A stretch of 64,000 bases of DNA from positions 1,438,715-1,502,714 of the forward strand of contig NW_024104344.1 of NCBI RefSeq assembly GCF_003945595.2, in the 5' to 3' direction. Source of the DNA: Pipra filicauda (Eukaryota; Chordata; Aves; Passeriformes; Pipridae). The translations under genes and the position numbers were made by a program. Below, in pieces: positions 10,086-23,221 of the stretch (position 1 is the first letter of the stretch; every line of letters starts with the position of its first letter). Below the pieces are notes generated by a model. It worked only from the letters and a program-made list of their open reading frames with translations. It did not search any database and was not told where the DNA came from.

Positions 10086-11545
10086 AAATATTCTTAAACA
10101 GAAAGAAGGCCTACCTTGCGGGAAGTCTAAACAAGCTAAGGAATTTAAAAGTTAGATATGAAAGCGGGTAATAGGGTTGGGTAAATGGGTAAACTACTGT
10201 GCTAAAGGGTGGTATATTATACAGCTACATTAAAATCTACATTTACTACACAGCTACTTCTAAAATCTATGAAAGTTAAAAAAAACCCAAAAAGCTCTGA
10301 GGCATCACTGAAGACCTGAAAGATTGAAACTAAAATAATATAATTTCCACAATACTTATCTTTTCAGTCAACCTTGTCTTATACGAGTATGTAAAAAGAT
10401 GGGAGAAGATAGTTCCTGTGCTATGGAGGAAAGGAATTTAGAGCAATGTATGGGTCAAAATGTTTCTAGCCTTTTGAGGCACTAATGCAGTTTATTTAAA
10501 CAGAATCTGTATCTCAGTGTTGTAAGAGACGAGGTAAAACATTGAATTGTGTTACACAGTAATGAAATCACACACAACACTGCATAATTTCTTTGTAATT
10601 ATTGCAGTGTTTTTTTCCACAAGCTAAATGGTAGTATTAAGATATAGTTAGATGGAAAATCATCATTTCTGAACAGTGACTATTTCTAATTCTCTTAAGT
10701 CTAAACTGAATTATTGACCTGTTACAATCCTGGGAAATGGTTTAAGGAAATGTGCTATACAAGATCTGTATAGGATACCTACATTTTAGATTAGATACTC
10801 TATTGCTTATAATCCTTGAAACCATATGGACATTTAGGTCAGCACTGACAATGTTTATTTTTAGTCAAAGAATTTATGTGCTCAAATAAGGATGTATATA
10901 TTTTTCTACAGTGAAAATATATTTTTCAATGAAAATAAGTAACCTTTTTCCAGCCTGTGCATCAGTAGTAGTCTGAAAATTGCTGGAGGTGGTTTGTGAA
11001 GCATGTGTGTGTTAAAAAATTTTACTGGAGACTGTAGTTGACAAATACTGACAGCTGCAGTTGCATAGATACAACCTTAAATATAAAAGAAAGTCAAGAT
11101 TAGCTGATAACATGACTGTAAACCCCTTAATTGTTAACTTGAACAAAATGCATATACTGGAAACACTAATAATTAGTAATTTTCTTGACTGAGAAGATTT
11201 ATATTACCTCAATTTTCTGCGTAACCAATAAAACACATAATTATTGCAATGATAATTGTAAATCACAGCAAAATACAAGTTGTCAATTTTATTTAATTTC
11301 TGTTAACTATTTTTATGAGAGATTTCAAATAGTAATAGCATACTGCTGAGGCAGAAGGATGTAAAACTGTTTCTCATGTCAGATTGGGTAATGGCAGAGT
11401 ATCTAAAGGTCAAGAAGTGTGCTGAGTATATTAATATAAAAAGGTATTCTTAACCTAAGCTATTACCCAAGCATTGTCCAAGTGATGAGAGAATATTCCA
11501 CTTTGAGCAAGGTACAATCTATAAGCCTTCAAAGGTCTGATATAA
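10086..11545. other. Unique AT-rich DNA, no gene seen
   Basis: No gene, RNA gene or repeat family recognised. The AT content is high and open frames are short. Confidence 0.5.
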
Positions 11546-11597
11546 TCATAAAAGTTGAGGTTTAGAAAGGACCCCAGGAAGTCATGTAGTTCTTAAC
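11546..11597 (-). mobile_element. Decayed CR1 tail fragment
   Basis: The plus strand reads 'tcataaaagttgagg', 'agaaaggacccc' and 'gtcatgtagttc'. This matches the pattern of a reversed CR1 3' end (tail, 'ttgggttggaagggacc', 'atcatctagttcc'). It is only about 50 bp and diverged, so it is likely but not certain. Confidence 0.5.
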
Positions 11598-14500
11598 TTT
11601 ACTCTGAAAAAAAAAGCTACCTTCTTGGAAACCTGTAGAGATGCTGCTCTTACCATTCTTAAAATAGATAGAAAGAACATATAATAATATTCTATTATTG
11701 CTAGATACTGTATATAGAGAGTAATAATTGAAATATCCTATTGTTGCCTAGCCTGCTGCTTCTCTCTGTATCTCACAGGAAAAAGACAAGAGGTGCCTAC
11801 AAGGGCATTATGTTACAGACAGTAATAACTTGCAAAGGAAATGCAAGGAAAGAACTAAATAAGTGTGTCCTAATCTAACCAAGTTTCTAATTTTATGAGT
11901 AAGAAAAGGCTGGGGAGTAGGGCCAGGGACCCTGTGTTGAATTATTATTTCATCATACTCTAGTATTTGATTAATTCCTTAATCCTTTGCTCTGTTTCTT
12001 ATATAAAGACCAATTTCCTTTTCTAGTCAGATTCTCTTTCACTGTCTTTTCCTGGTGATGGTTCCATTCCAGGACTCCGTCTGAAGACTTCCAGTTAAAT
12101 ATTACAGAGGGGTTTGTTCTTTATAAAGCAAATGACATATGAAAAATTTGTGGAGACAGTTTTCTTGTAATTCAGAATTTGGACTTTTATTTAAATAATC
12201 ATGTGTATATCATAGTGAAATATGATATTCATATTGATATTTTAATAATCAATGCCTCAAAAAAAATTAGCTTTTTTTTCAAATTATCTAAAATGAAAGC
12301 CAGTAAATCCCTCATATTCCAAACTGTATAATCTGTATGTTGCGTCTTCAAGTTGTGACAAAATGTGACAACACTTCTCATATTGCGAAACCAACACCAA
12401 CTTGGAAAGTCTCCTTCTAGTCCGTAAAATGTATGATATAGTCCCATTGCCTATCCAGGTGAATCAAGAGATCAATATTTTTGCAGATGGTAAAAACTTA
12501 CTGATTTTCTTATTAATTAGTTCAGGAAGATGAACAAACTTCACAGTACTGTGTGGACTTCTGGATAACTTCTAAACTTGAAAGATACCTTTAACATGCA
12601 TGTTTTTCACAGTATGCTTGTTTTCTTAATATATTTTTCCTCTTTTCACAAGAAATGATTGATTTGCAGAAAGTGATTACCTGTAATTTCTACTAAATTT
12701 CTTTTTTTTTTTTTTTTTCATAAAATTCCATCTGCAAAAAGTTCTTTGAGAATAAAGTATTTCTGTTTAGGCTCCATACATCTAGGCTGTAAAATCTAAA
12801 GTATATAGACAGAATCATAATATTTCTCCCAGGGAAACCTTTTCTTCCCCTGGTGGCTCATTTAATTTATGTACTGTAGTGTAATTGTGTTTCAAATAAT
12901 TATCCAAAAAAAGTGATAATAGAGTCTACGAAATTTTCTTTTTAAACAATTCCTCCTTTATAGCTTTCCCTTACTTATAGGCAAACAACACAGTTTTAGT
13001 TATTACATTAACAAAAATAAGTTAAAGAACAAAGTTGTATTTACTGACACTTATGACCATGTTAATACCTTTTCACATTAAAAAAAAAATTGTTTCCCTT
13101 TGGAGCAAACTAATACAACAGAAACTAGTCATTTCACTGTTGCAGAGCATAAGAAAGAGCATCTAAACATGTTAGAAGGGAATAGATATGCGCCGTTTCT
13201 GTTATGAATTCATGCTCTGCTAGTTTCCCAAACAACTGAAACTCTTCACAACTTCAAATTTACAGTGTAAGCTGAAAACCATACCTTTGTTAATCTTCCT
13301 TAGACTGGTAATACTAGTCATATCTAACTATGATCTTGATTTTCAACTTTAATATTCACATTATTTCACCATTTACCAGATCTGCTTTTGAATTATAGCA
13401 GTATGAATGTCAATAGATTCAGGAATGGTTTTTGGTTGTCTTTTTTTTTTTTCTCCTAGGGCTTTTAGAATGCTCATTTCTTCTCATCTTCTCTTCAGGA
13501 GGGGAACAGATGGCTTCAGAAATTCCTCTGGACCAGAAAAAACATGTTGTTAATAACACTGTGAATCTTACTAAGAGTTACTCCTGTGTTTAAAGGCTCT
13601 AAGCTTAATGTGATAACTGATGTCTTTGAAATTAAGCATGTGAACAAACCTTTACAGCAGGAGTATAAAGAGTATAAACTCTTATACCAGGACAGAATGC
13701 TGAAAAAAAAAGAAGACTGGAGAACAAGGTTTGTATTCTTGTTTTATTTCAAGAAAGCCAAAAATCAGTCTTCTGTCCTCTAGATTAATAACCTTACAAA
13801 GAACAATTCCACTTTTGGTCTCCCTGTGTTGCTTTGCAAGGTGCACCTTCATTGTTACCACGTTACAAACTTATGAATCATGGAAACTGCTTATTCCTAT
13901 TATATATACAGCTTTGTGAACTCATTTTGGAATAATAGTTTACAAAAAAAAAATAAAATTCTTAATGCTGTTTCTTTGGAATGGACTGTTGAATACTTGG
14001 GAGCCTTTTATAACCATAAAATTTACAATGATACTTACTAGGGAGGGTTTATAAAAGGTGATAGTGTAAGACAATTTTTATACAGGGAAATACTGAAAGA
14101 TGTTTCTAAAAAGGAGCAACAGACCGCAATATGTAATTCTCTTAAGCAATAATAAATTGCCCATATAGAATTAATGATCTCCAGACATTTCTTTTAAAAG
14201 ACTTGAAAAGAACTAATTAATGTAGCACATTTCAAGCTAGGCAAATTGCAATGAAAAATGGGGTTACTGGAAGCTATAAATGCAATTCGTAACTGAAGGA
14301 AAAGAGCAAAACATCACTCAGAACATTAAGGAATGCAATTAAGCAAAACATTTGGAAGTACTTAATTACATCTGCAGAGGATAGTTGAGTGAGATCTGGT
14401 GTCTTGCATTAGTAGCAATATCAAAGCTTCAGGAGATTGCTTAAGCATAAAGCAGGTAGACCGTTTGCTATCAGGATAATTGATTTGACATGCAGAAAAA

Positions 14501-17500
14501 AATATTTCTTCATTGATAAATTATGCAAATATCTGAAAAAATAATTCTTAGCAATGCCAAATTTTGAATTACAGGAAGAAAAGACAAGTAGACAATAAGC
14601 GCACACTTTCTTGTTGATCCAAATGCCTTGGTATAATTAACGTATACCAAAATAAAAAACACGTGAGAAAATGCGATAGACTGTAAATCAACTGGAGCTT
14701 AATTTTGCAAATTGCAAAACTATATGGTCCTAACTAAGCAAAACTGTGACAAATTTTTATGCTTTCATCTATTTCATATCTCTTATTATAACATTCTTCA
14801 TTGGAGTTTGAAATTAGACATTGATCTAATAGGTGAAACTCCTAAAGACAGGTGTTGAATCATGCACTCTCTCTTTCATAGAAAAGTAAAAGATATCTTT
14901 GTGAAAGCACCAGGGAGTGAAGAAGCCTGAGGGGTATCTGGCATGGAGTAGCTTATGTTTATATTGCAAAGAAAAAGCATCCTCTGGAGCAGATAGAGAG
15001 TGTCGAGTGTGCGTATCAACCAGGAGAGCTCGGGTGTTCTTTGCATCTCTGCTGCTTGCAGGCAATGGGCCTTGGAGAGAGCCTTCAAAGCAACCACAGC
15101 TAAGTCTCCTCCTGTAGGAAGATCTCTGCACAGGTGCTCAGAAGTAAAGTGGAGAGTATCTGAAGGGCAAAGCAAGCTCACTGTGTAGCTCGATTCTCCT
15201 TGCCTGCCTTGAGCTTATTCCTAGTGAATAGATTGGCTATAGCACCTTGTTCCCTGCTTCACTTTCCCTCTTCTACTTGATCTGTTTTCTTGTAGCTGTT
15301 ATGATTTCAGCAATGAATGCTGAGTGTTGGTACTTAAAAATGTCACAACTGAGGTATTACCAGACATATATGGAATCACAAGTCTAGATTCACTGCTTAG
15401 TAGCTGGATTGTCAAATACAAGGATCAAAAGCATTGTGTTCTGCCCCTTCAACTTTCTAAAACAGTAAAGCGTCTCTTAAAAATTATACCTATTTGAAAC
15501 TTAGTTGATACTTTTTGAATATCAAATATTTATGTCTGTGTACTCTGCTGCTGTCTTATGGTGGGATATTACTGAATGATAAATAAAAATCACCAATAAG
15601 AGGTTTTTTCCCCCTTCCTTGCAACGCAAAAAATCATCTATAATCGTTTTTATTGCCTGACCAAGCAAGTTGGTCAGTTACCAGTGAGCATTTTAATATT
15701 TGATGCATTTAATATTTGATCCCCAGAACTTTCAGTGTACAATTGTTTTAATATCTTTTGGTGTATATCTAATATAATTGCTTTATTGGTCTGTTTCATT
15801 GATCACATGGATAACATTAGCATTTTTACTGGTGGAGTTAGGACAAAGCACTGCTGAATAAGCAAGGAAGTCTTTGTTTAATGTAATATATAAATGTGTT
15901 TCTATTTAATTTTATTTCTTCTTCATGGACATTGTTGTGACCTGTGCTCATTATGAATTTTATACTCTGCTGCAAATTCTAAAATTAAATAAATAAAATA
16001 AAAGGGAAACTAATAGAAAAATAGGGATGTCTCAGAATTACAGTTGGTGAAATAGCACTGTAAAAATAAAGTGTATATAAAAGACTAATAATTATTACAG
16101 AAAAAATATCAAAGACTACATGAATAGAGGAAACATTTTTAAGTTGATAATATTAGTGTTTGATTAAAGCAGTTCGGGGTGGGAAAAATGTTTCTGTATT
16201 TCTTATCTGTGTATGTGTAAGGTTTTGCTGCTCTCACCTCAAAGACAACTTCCACCGGAGGAGTTTTTCAGGAATTAATAAAGTTATGTAAAAAGTGACT
16301 TTTGTATTAATTATTATACAATAATTTAATAAGGACTTTGAATGAGACTTTGTAATCCAAAAATGAAAGGAAAAAGTAGCTTGTCCTCTGTTTTTACTGA
16401 GAAGCCTGTTTTCATGACCAAGTGTGTAGTCCCCCTGTGACTGCTATGTGACTAACCGTTGGATGCCACATAAATCTATGTCAATGCTCTGGTCTGCCTT
16501 TTTGAGACCCTTTTATACCTGCTGACTGCTTTGATCTTAAATTTCTCAGATGACTTCTCCCTGTAGCTGCCTCTTAGGTATGAGGGCTTAAGATTTTACA
16601 CCACCTTTTAATATTGTTCTTTCCTTCTATGCTTCAGTATTTCAGCTGCACTGCAAAATATAACTGATCTGCAGCACACAGAACTAAAAGACCATGATTA
16701 TTTTTTCTGGGTAATCTTTAAGCCTGTCCAATTCCTCACTCCACTTTGAAGCATGGCAGTCTAGTTTGTGGTTTGTAGGGAAGGGAGTGAAGAAGCCATA
16801 CTTTACAGCATCTCCCGTGACCGATCTTGGACATGGGCTTTAAGGGTCTTTGCAGCTCTGGCCCCTGTAGTTATCATCAAGTTGTCCCTTAGGGGAAAAC
16901 CTGTGATTAGGTCATCAAGAAGCTTGTTTATCAGTATTGGTAGTTAAGGAAATACATACATAGCTGGATACAGGACTCTCCATCAGTAGCAATGAATGGT
17001 ATTTTTAACACAAAAAATACCCCAACCCACCCCCCCAAAAAAAAACCTCACAAAAACTAATAGATCTTTTTGGCTAGATTGGAAATGAAATGAGATTTTG
17101 CAGAGAAATTTCCTCTGTCTAAAATATATTAAGTTTCAATATTCTTCCTGCTACAGACATGCTGACTGGCCTAGCAGCAACATTCCTCAATTTTGTTGGA
17201 AGGTGACAGATTTAGAAAGGAGTAAAAAAATAAAGGCTATCAAATTTGTAATCTTCTTACTACCTAGACTTTCAGATGTTAGAGGCTGCATTTTAGGATC
17301 AGTCTTAGAACAAAGGCGAGTAATCTGCTTTCTTCCCCCCCCTTTCTTTTTTGAAAAGCTATTTGCTATTTTTTTACATTAATGATCTCTCCTGTTTGCT
17401 AGCTCATAGTTCTTCAGATATGATTGGTAGTTTACATAAAAAGCCAAGCGTGCAACAATTTGGCCACTTCTAGGAATGTTTAGCTGAAGAAAAGAGATCT

Positions 17501-19300
17501 CAGAAATACAATGCCGGCAGCAATAAGCTGCTTCAACTGTATCTAGATGATCAAAGGAAGACAACCAGTTGGCTGCATCTTTAGAAACTGGAAGAGTTTT
17601 TATAAGTATTGCAAGTCCTTAGATTTTTTTACACATTAAAGACCATGTGTCCTTATTTTGAAGGGAATTCTGAATGTAGTGCATGGGATCAAACTGGACC
17701 AGGATTACTGATGGCAAAATAACACTATTTAGTTAATCCCTGGCTTAATTAAGAGGTGGGATCTTTGTAGCCTGTGTAACTCAGGTATTGAGTGTGCAAA
17801 AGTTCCATGTTAATTAGTCCTGCCTCAAAATGATATATGTTTTACTGTACTGTAATTAGTTTTTCTTTACCCTTCATACTCTGAGGAATTTGCCCATTTT
17901 TTATCACTTTTAAGAAAGAGTAATGGAAGAATGTTGTGTAAACCTTCAAGGACTTTTGACAAAAGCTGCAAAACCAGATAATCCTGAGGCTGTACCCGTA
18001 GGTTAAGTTCAAAATGCCACTATATGACTACTGCTACAGCAAATGTTACAGTAATTAAAACACTTGAATGAGTACTGCTGTGAATGCATTTCATAGGGCC
18101 CACAAAGGGCTAAATGCACACCAGTAACTATTTATAAAAACTATGCATTTGTTTTTGTCTGACTCAGTATAGGACTCTCTGGACTTATTTGGAACCAGAG
18201 GAAAACGAATGGCAGAGTTGCTCTTTTTATTTCCAGCTATGTAGTGCAAGCAGATGGGAGTCAAGTTGATGATTCATTTTAATGATTTAGTTGGCTAATT
18301 TGTCCCAGATTTGCTCATTTTGTTCACGGTTTGAAGAACCTGCAAGTATTTTTCCTTTGTGCAATAAAGAGTACAGCAAATGTTAGTTGGGTCAGCCTGG
18401 TAGTTCTCTGAATTTTGTCTTCCATACCAGCAGAGAATTCATTCTCTCCTGTAGTCACATTTGTAGAACTGGAGTTTAGCTGTCTGCTTTGTCTAACTGG
18501 TATTATAATTCAAAGTCAGTCAGCATAGTAGTGTTTCAGTTTCCCATTTAAAATCATGACAAAACACACGTAACTATAATGGGCTGAAAGTTTTATGTTT
18601 CAACAATTATATTTTGTAATGCATAACTAAAAATTAATATTTTCTCAAAAGAGAACATTTGCATGAATCAGATATTAATTACATTTTGCATGACTTTATA
18701 CAGAGGATCTTTTGTCTCACTTGAATAAGAAGCATTTTTGTGATTACATTTTGGTTTAGAATCCTTTTTCAGGAGCTCTGCTTGAAACAAGAGCATTTAT
18801 GGAAAGATAAATATTTTACAGGGATCTTATTAGTACAACCGAGTATCATAATTTTTTTTATTTAAGTTATATAAGTCAGATATTTTCCATTGTTACCGTT
18901 TTGTCAGCCTGAAATAATGAATTAAACTTATTTCCTCTGACCTCTAGAAACCGTGTGAGCGTATATGTTTCACTGGAATATGCTGCAAACCTGATTTATT
19001 TTTTCAGATAATACTTTTTATTTTTTTAGAACTTGAGATGTTTTTTGATACCTTTTATGCATGATTTCTTTTTTCATTCCTTCTTTTCTTTCTTTTTAGT
19101 ATTTTCATGAAAAAAAAACCAAAAACCTAAGAGGAAATAAAAATCCTCTATCGAATCACTTGGTTATTCTTGATGCTTCACCTGTCCTGAAAGTTGTCTG
19201 ACTCTTCATCTGCTACTACCAGATCTGAGTCTAACTAAAAATACCAGCATCGTCTGGTTGCTAGCTCATGTTAGTGGAGGTTAAAAAAAACAAAACTAAC
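11598..19300. other. Unique AT-rich DNA; homopolymers and one exon-like block
   Basis: No repeat family is recognised over 7.7 kb. A 17-base T run lies at 12702-12718. At 13441-13498 two pyrimidine tracts end in AG (13459 and 13498). They are followed by an open frame with ATG at 13510 and TAA at 13591-13593 (27 residues, start MASEIPLDQKKH), but without a clear donor site. A cluster of overlapping open frames on both strands at 14826-15188 reflects locally fewer stops. I recognise none of these as a known gene. Confidence 0.4.
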
Positions 19301-19715
19301 ATGATTCTAGTATGGGGTATAACTGGAGTATTTTATTGAACTCAAGAACACATTTTAAGGGCCTTGGGGGCTGGACATGTTAATGAAGGGGACAAGCTAT
19401 GTTAATTAGGAAGTTACACAAGTTTTTACTGCAGTTTCCAAATAGTTAATTTTTCTTCAAGCAGGATTACACGGGTTTAAACATGGTTTGATAACAAAAT
19501 TTCAAAAAGTCCTTTCTTAATTCTGCTGGTGCCGGCTGAATTCCAGGGTTGTACATCAACAGGTCTTATGACAGGGGTCCAACTTCTTTAGATCACGAGA
19601 TGTTTCTCAGCCCTTGTTTTCCAAGGTTTATGTTTCAAATTGACCAAGCTTCTTTTTGCTGAGAGCTGGGTTTGGGCTGCTACACATGTTCTGTTATGTT
19701 GCTGTCTTACAACTC
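19300..19715 (-). mobile_element. Possible second LTR or LTR-flanking segment
   Basis: Minus-strand sequence downstream of the CTCAACA end starts TTGTAAGACAGCAAC. It holds 'cccaaggcccttaaaa' and an AATAAA (19332-19337). The layout is LTR-like, but no clear TATA box or boundaries were found. Confidence 0.3.
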
Positions 19716-19948
19716 TGTTGAGTGAAAGGCACCTCACCCAAAACAGAGAAGCAGCAATATGTTTTATTGAGGTAAATAATAATTTGGCAGAATTGAATAA
19801 AATCAATGGAATTTAACAAAGATAACAGTAGTTTACCAAGGTTCAATAATTTTGATGGCAAGATTCACCCCATTAATTACTGCATGGAAGAAACACAAAG
19901 GAACATTGAGTTAGAATGTGCAGTGAGGGGTAAAGTGTATCTGTCACA
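19716..19948 (-). mobile_element. ERV 3' LTR candidate
   Basis: On the minus strand it begins TGTGACAG just after a purine-rich stretch (ATGGGGTAGAG), as expected of a polypurine tract. It carries an AATAAA at 19763-19768, followed by a U5-like 'gggtgaggtgcctttc', and ends CTCAACA at 19716. At 233 bp it is short. A further AATAAA at 19332-19337 lies about 400 bp beyond, so the true LTR could be longer, or a second LTR may be fused to it. Confidence 0.55.
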
Positions 19949-20414
19949 CTCTACCCCATGACTACAGTCGACTTACTTCATGTCATAGGGTCGTGATATG
20001 GTCACCTCTTGCCTCTATGATATAAACACTTGATATATCCTGTTGGCACTCTTGACGATCCATGGTAAGAAAATAGCTTTCAGTATAAAATACTACTATG
20101 AATTTTATGTTATTTTTGTATAGTATGGGGTGATTTCACATGATGAACAAGGAGTGTTTGCTTTGCTAAGTACCAAAACTTTACATAGAAAGATTCTAAG
20201 TAAAAATTGTCTTATTGTTAGAGCTAACAAAATAAAAACAGGATGAAGGATTAGAATCAAATTTCTTGTTGCTGTTAGAGACCACCTGAATAAGGTTTCC
20301 CACCCATTACATTTTCCATTCTTTTCACTCTTTTCAGATGATGTGTTTATTTTGCATCATGATGAGCAGTAATCAGGATTATTTGTCCATTTTCTTGAAC
20401 TTTTTTTTCTGCAA

Positions 20415-22230
20415 TCAGTAGACATCATCATGTTGTAATAGTTGTCTTAATAACATAGGATTTGTTCCAATGGAGATAGGTAGTAGATCTTGATACAATG
20501 TATAGTTAGGTTGTAATAATTGATGAGAAGTGGCAGGAACTGAACAGTTAAAGTCACAGCCCATAATTTCGGTAAAATTAAATCTACAAATATTTGAGTG
20601 ATTACTTCTATCTACAGTGATATTGTTCAGAAATATAAAATCACAGAGGGTTCTCATAACAAACACATCAATTTCCAATATACAGCAGTATAGTTTCAGA
20701 GGTTTTGTCAGGATGGATCTCAAAATGGCAAATTGTTCAGTGTCAAGACAAATGTCTTGGGCTTTAACGTCATTGCTTTCACAAATCCTTGTTGTTCTTG
20801 CACAACACATATATCAACATCAACAATCTGCTATTTATTTCCCCTTTTTTAAGCCCATATTCTGTGTTCTATTCTACAAAGTGCAGTTCTGTAATGATTT
20901 AATTTCAGCTCAGTGATGTGGTATATAATATATACCAAAGCCTTGGATATTGTCATACTAAAAGTTGTGGATTTATTGTCAGTAGGGTCATAGGCAAAAT
21001 TGACTAGACACCACCAGGATTAGAATTGCCTTTCAAATTCAGTTGCATTTTCCCAGATTACCTTTTGAATTTCAGCAGGTAAGGTGCCCGCTTCACCTTT
21101 TCTTACAACTGCTGCCACAATAGATTGTACCCACAGCTAAGCCTGAATACAACTAAGAGTGAGAAACACATTACCTTGGGCTGCACCTAGTGCCATTCAC
21201 AATTCGTTGGTTGTCGATTTCCCATTGGGATAATACATCAGAAAAAAAGCCATTGGTTAGTTCCTAATGCAATAGAGAACATTGTAATGGATGTTCTAAG
21301 TTGTGTAAATTACTTGTTGCAGAGCTTATTTGTTTGCTAAAGCTTCAGCATTCATGCTGTGCAAAATTCCTAACAGTATTCCTAAGATACGAATCACATC
21401 CCTTCTTGATTGTTTCAGAGAGGGAAACATGCAACCACTCTGACCTTTCTGCATGGGACATACTTAAGAATAGTGACAAAATAGGTTTAATTGCTGAGAT
21501 ATTGATCTGTATTACCAGTTTCACTCATTTGAGGGAGTATGGTGAATTAAACAACACTCACTTGTTGGCCTGTGTATTTAATAGCATAAGCTCTACTTTC
21601 AGTAATTCGTCAGGATAAGGTTTGGTTGATTCTGGGAGTAATAAGGTAGTAGATGGATACGCAGTAGGTGTAGATATTGGTGTACTAGTGTCAGTGGGAA
21701 TCAGGGAAACATTAAACTGCTTACTGCCCAATATGGCACATGATCCATGATCTTGACAGTTAATCAGCACACAACCTCCCATAATGAATACAAATAGCTC
21801 CATTTCCATTGGATATTGCTGCCCTTTGTTGGGTTTACCTGGTATTGTTACATGTGTGCAGTTGTCTAAAAGGACAAGATTAGAAGGCCCTTCAGCAGTA
21901 CCATGATCATATGGTAGGGCAGTGCCTGCAACTATAATGCAAGTGTTAGTGTCTCCAACCTATGTCCAGATTCCTGGATACGGACTACTAACACTTAGGT
22001 AAAACATAAGGTTGATGTGCATGTGAGGTGGAAGCCTTCTTTCTTGATGCCCCACTGGTGGATTTTGGATATGTTGGGCTTCACCGTACATGCGAAGGCA
22101 GAGATTACTTCTGTGGCAATGAACTTGCCATATGCAGGATGGAAAAAGTCCTGTCAGAGATGGACTGGTGAGGAAAACAGCTCAAACCCTATGGAAACAG
22201 AAGGTTTTACTGTAGTTTAAACATGTCTCA
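20415..22230 (-). pseudogene. Retroviral envelope-like remnant
   Basis: This is a broken coding region on the minus strand. Two clearer frames lie at 21558-21809 and 20415-20810. The first contains CVLINCQDHGSCAILG, followed by a Thr/Ser/Pro-rich stretch, and its frame can be followed upstream past one stop. The second, 131 codons, has five N-X-S/T glycosylation sites (NIT, NHS, NFT, NCS, NYT) within about 60 residues and several cysteines, which is typical of a viral surface glycoprotein. It sits between integrase and the 3' LTR, the place for env. Stops and frame changes show that it is dead. No fusion peptide, furin site or transmembrane anchor was pinned down, so the env call relies on position, cysteines and sequons. 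Confidence 0.5.
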
Positions 22231-22253
22231 ACATGTTTGTGTATTTTCTGCAG

Positions 22254-22558
22254 TGTCACTGTCTCCCAAACACCCCCTGTGAAGCTACTGTCTCCCATAC
22301 AAGGTGTCCTGGGAAGGTGTCCCGAGGTGTCCCATTGGTCCTTTGTTTAACCCCTTCCTATTGGCTGTTGACCCCTTACCTGATGGTTTCTTTTGTGTGG
22401 CCCTGAACTTGTGATTGGTCCCCTTTGACCTTCCTAAAAGCCTTATAAACCCCAACCCCACAATAAACTTCCTCTTTCGTCCATCCCTCCCAGGTGGTCT
22501 GTGTGTGCTCCTTGCGGGGTCACCGGGCCACGTGCTGGGGTGGGGGGAAGGGCATTCA
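22254..22558 (+). mobile_element. Solo LTR, class II (ERVK)-like, plus strand
   Basis: This is an LTR in the opposite orientation to the host ERV. It starts TGTCACTGTC and has three ATTGG (inverted CCAAT) boxes at 22334, 22360 and 22414. A TATAAA lies at 22444-22449 and an AATAAA follows closely at 22462-22467, then a GT/G-rich stretch as in R-U5. The end at 22558 (..CATTCA) is approximate. No matching target-site duplication was found. The short TATA-to-polyA distance resembles avian ERVK-type LTRs. No internal viral genes accompany it in this orientation. Confidence 0.6.
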
Positions 22559-22819
22559 CCTCGCAGGTAATGGGGCTAGCAGCTTAAGGCCTGGAGGTCT
22601 CCCCCAATATCCCCAATTCGCCGTATACTTCGCCTGTGAGTTTGCTTGATTACTCCACTGTGCACACTTAAGTTTGAGTGCAGTGTTCTCAGTAAGACTG
22701 CTAAGGAAAGTTTCCTGTCCAACCATCCAGAAGCCACTCTGGCAGTCACACTCACACCATCTGAGCTGGGACCAAAGCTGCTTCCCAGCGGGCAGCTCCA
22801 GTGAGCCAACAGATACCTC
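22559..22819. other. Probable ERV leader or LTR-flanking DNA
   Basis: This moderately GC-rich stretch lies between the plus-strand LTR and the minus-strand LTR-like block. It could be the 5' leader that followed the minus-strand LTR. Minus-strand frames of 90-98 codons pass through it but encode nothing recognisable. Confidence 0.35.
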
Positions 22820-23221
22820 AGTTGACTCCCTACACACACCACACTCACACAATCAGACCAGGTTTTCTTACCAGCTTGACCCTAGGTTTCCCATAGCAGA
22901 GTCTTAGATGTCTTGATCCTTAGAGTACTTTAATCATGGTGAAATAACAAAGTAACAGCTCAAGCCGGGTACCCCCAAGGAGGGACCCTGAACAAATGAA
23001 ACTCTGGTTTTTTTATACCCTCACAGTCTAAGAAATGGAAAGTCTGGGGTCTTCCAGCTGAATCTTCAGCTCCTGCTGTGGCTCTGAGTGTCTGGTCACC
23101 TGGCTGGTGCCAAAGGTCCCTGTGACCTTTGTTACGCAAAGGGTTGGTGCCAGTTCACGATCTCATGCCTTGGGCTCCTGCCACCCAGAGCTCAGTCTGC
23201 AGCTGGCACTGCAACTGTACA
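22820..23221 (-). mobile_element. LTR-like block inside the ERV, minus strand
   Basis: The minus strand shows a TATA-like 'ggtataaaaaaacc' (23007-23020) and then an R-like region with 'cccggcttgagctgtt'. An ATTAAA polyA signal follows about 80 bp later (22929-22934). A start at TGTACAG (23221) is possible. The 9-mer 'gatacctca' occurs at 22812-22820 and again at 23239-23247, flanking the block. It is longer than a normal 4-6 bp ERV target duplication, so this may be chance. The open frames at 22556-22852 are part of this U5/leader-like DNA, not a gene. Confidence 0.45.

Noticed and set aside
14826..15188. Overlapping open frames on both strands
   Set aside because: Several frames are open at once, which reflects fewer stops in a slightly GC-richer patch. 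None has a domain.
22556..22852. Two overlapping minus-strand frames (90 and 98 codons)
   Set aside because: They fall in LTR or leader-like ERV DNA and encode nothing recognisable.
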